Below are positions 63,155 to 64,000 of a DNA stretch of 64,000 nucleotides, in pieces. The translations under genes and the position numbers were made by a program. Location: assembly GCF_000733945.1 (NCBI RefSeq), contig NZ_JPOL01000002.1, positions 2,791,001 to 2,855,000 on the forward strand, in the 5' to 3' direction. The notes beneath the pieces are model-generated. The model worked only from the letters and a program-made list of their open reading frames with translations. It did not search any database and had not been told where the DNA came from. The first letter of the stretch is position 1. Every line of letters begins with the position of its first letter. The stretch is from Flavimarina sp. Hel_I_48 (lineage in GTDB: Bacteria; Bacteroidota; Bacteroidia; Flavobacteriales; Flavobacteriaceae).

Positions 63155-64000
63155 ATGTCAAAAATATTGATCATAGAAGATGAGGCTGCCATACGCCGCG
63201 TTTTGGTAAAAATCCTCACAGAAGAAAATAAGGATTATCAGGTAGAGGAAGCGGAGGATGGCGTAGCGGGAATGGAAAAATTAAAAGATACCGACTATGA
63301 TCTTGTTCTTTGTGATATAAAAATGCCAAAAATGGACGGTATTGAAGTGCTGGAGGCTACAAAAAAGATCAAGCCCGAAATTCCCATTGTGATGATTTCC
63401 GGTCACGGCGATCTGGATACCGCAGTAAATACCATGCGCCTGGGCGCTTTTGACTACATTTCTAAACCCCCAGATCTCAACCGTTTACTCAATACGGTCC
63501 GCAATGCCCTGGACCGGAAAAGCCTGGTTACCGAAAATACCATGCTCAAGAAAAAAGTGAGTAAAAAATATGAAATGGTGGGCGAAAGCGACGCCATTTC
63601 AAAAATCAAGGAAATCATTGCGAAAGTCGCCCCTACCGAAGCGCGTGTTCTCATTACGGGACCTAATGGTACAGGAAAAGAACTGGTTGCCCACTGGATT
63701 CATGAAAAAAGTGAGCGTTCTAAAGGTGCGCTTGTAGAAGTGAATTGTGCGGCAATACCGGCAGAACTTATAGAAAGTGAACTCTTTGGCCATGTGAAAG
63801 GTGCGTTTACTTCTGCTGTAAAAGACCGCGCGGGAAAATTTGAAGCAGCAAATGGCGGTACACTTTTTCTGGATGAGGTAGGGGACATGAGCCTTTCTGC
63901 CCAGGCAAAAGTTTTGCGTGCACTTCAGGAGAGCAAGGTTTCCCGAGTGGGCAACGATAAAGATATCAAAGTTGATGTACGCGTGGTTGCTGCTACCAAT
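63155..64000 (+). CDS. NtrC-family sigma-54 response regulator (C-terminus off the window)
   Basis: 282 codons are visible. The receiver domain (1-120) has the phosphorylation site Asp54 in [13 protein letters not shown] and Lys at ISKPPD. The AAA+ domain follows from about 147: [17 protein letters not shown] (Walker A, with GPNGTGK where GESGTGK is common), [14 protein letters not shown] (sigma-54 contact loop, GAFTSA in place of GAFTGA), [12 protein letters not shown] (Walker B) and RVVAATN at the edge. The Fis-type DNA-binding end is cut off. No sensor kinase is in the window. It starts 2 bases after DUF6268. Confidence 0.93.
   Translation, partial: MSKILIIEDEAAIRRVLVKILTEENKDYQVEEAEDGVAGMEKLKDTDYDLVLCDIKMPKMDGIEVLEATKKIKPEIPIVMISGHGDLDTAVNTMRLGAFDYISKPPDLNRLLNTVRNALDRKSLVTENTMLKKKVSKKYEMVGESDAISKIKEIIAKVAPTEARVLITGPNGTGKELVAHWIHEKSERSKGALVEVNCAAIPAELIESELFGHVKGAFTSAVKDRAGKFEAANGGTLFLDEVGDMSLSAQAKVLRALQESKVSRVGNDKDIKVDVRVVAATN

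Overview
The window comes from a Bacteroidota chromosome, almost certainly a flavobacterium (Flavobacteriaceae or a close relative). Gene families typical of that group support this: TamB divergent from tsaD, the HYC_CC_PP small protein, a DnaJ with a reduced zinc finger, DUF6268 and flavobacterial CusA/CusB. Further support comes from AT-rich DNA, several TAnnTTTG promoter boxes and few clear Shine-Dalgarno sites. The species cannot be fixed from sequence reading alone. I saw no tRNA, rRNA, CRISPR array, transposase or phage gene.

Layout. (1) 1-9.6 kb is housekeeping: tamB (cut by the left edge), tsaD, rsmE, holA, a small HSDR_N nuclease-like protein, a GT2, an OmpA lipoprotein, an alpha/beta hydrolase, a TsaC/Sua5-type synthase and a DUF2945 protein. 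(2) 9.8-22.7 kb is a copper island: HYC_CC_PP protein, CusA pump, TolC channel, an HMA-AraC fusion regulator, a 16-cysteine four-helix copper protein, an SO_0444/ArsP-type permease, a CopA P-type ATPase and a CusB adaptor with DUF3347. Its intergenic DNA is full of repeats. (3) 23.0-51.8 kb is a surface-polysaccharide locus of 22 genes, all on the plus strand and many overlapping. It holds an orphan Wzt-like ABC ATPase, a methyltransferase, a pyruvyl transferase, about sixteen known or probable glycosyltransferases, WecB, a NeuB-NeuC-NeuA nonulosonic-acid module followed by a 2-hydroxyacid dehydrogenase, an O-antigen ligase/polymerase and a terminal polyprenyl glycosylphosphotransferase. (4) 51.8-64 kb is again core: DUF2254, lnt, a TIGR01777 epimerase, YceI, grpE-dnaJ, then an operon of ABC ATPase, ABC permease, MscS, DUF6268 and a sigma-54 activator cut by the right edge.

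How the genes work together. The copper genes form a coherent detoxification set: inner-membrane export (CopA, permease), trans-envelope export (CusA-CusB-TolC), thiol storage or buffering (16-Cys protein) and a probable copper-sensing regulator. The polysaccharide locus should build a repeat unit on undecaprenyl phosphate, started by the PGT and extended by the glycosyltransferases. The unit would include an acidic nine-carbon sugar activated as CMP-sugar and possibly a pyruvyl ketal, and would be polymerised by the Wzy-type protein. No Wzx flippase, Wzm permease, Wza or Wzc is in the window, so the export route must be encoded elsewhere.

The observations most worth a second look are: a 235-bp tandem duplication carrying 130-bp inverted-repeat elements upstream of tolC; a GC-rich palindromic repeat family with one copy inserted in frame inside CopA; the HMA-AraC regulator; the nonulosonic-acid genes coupled to a 2-hydroxyacid dehydrogenase; and a poly-asparagine hexamer repeat inside a two-domain glycosyltransferase.
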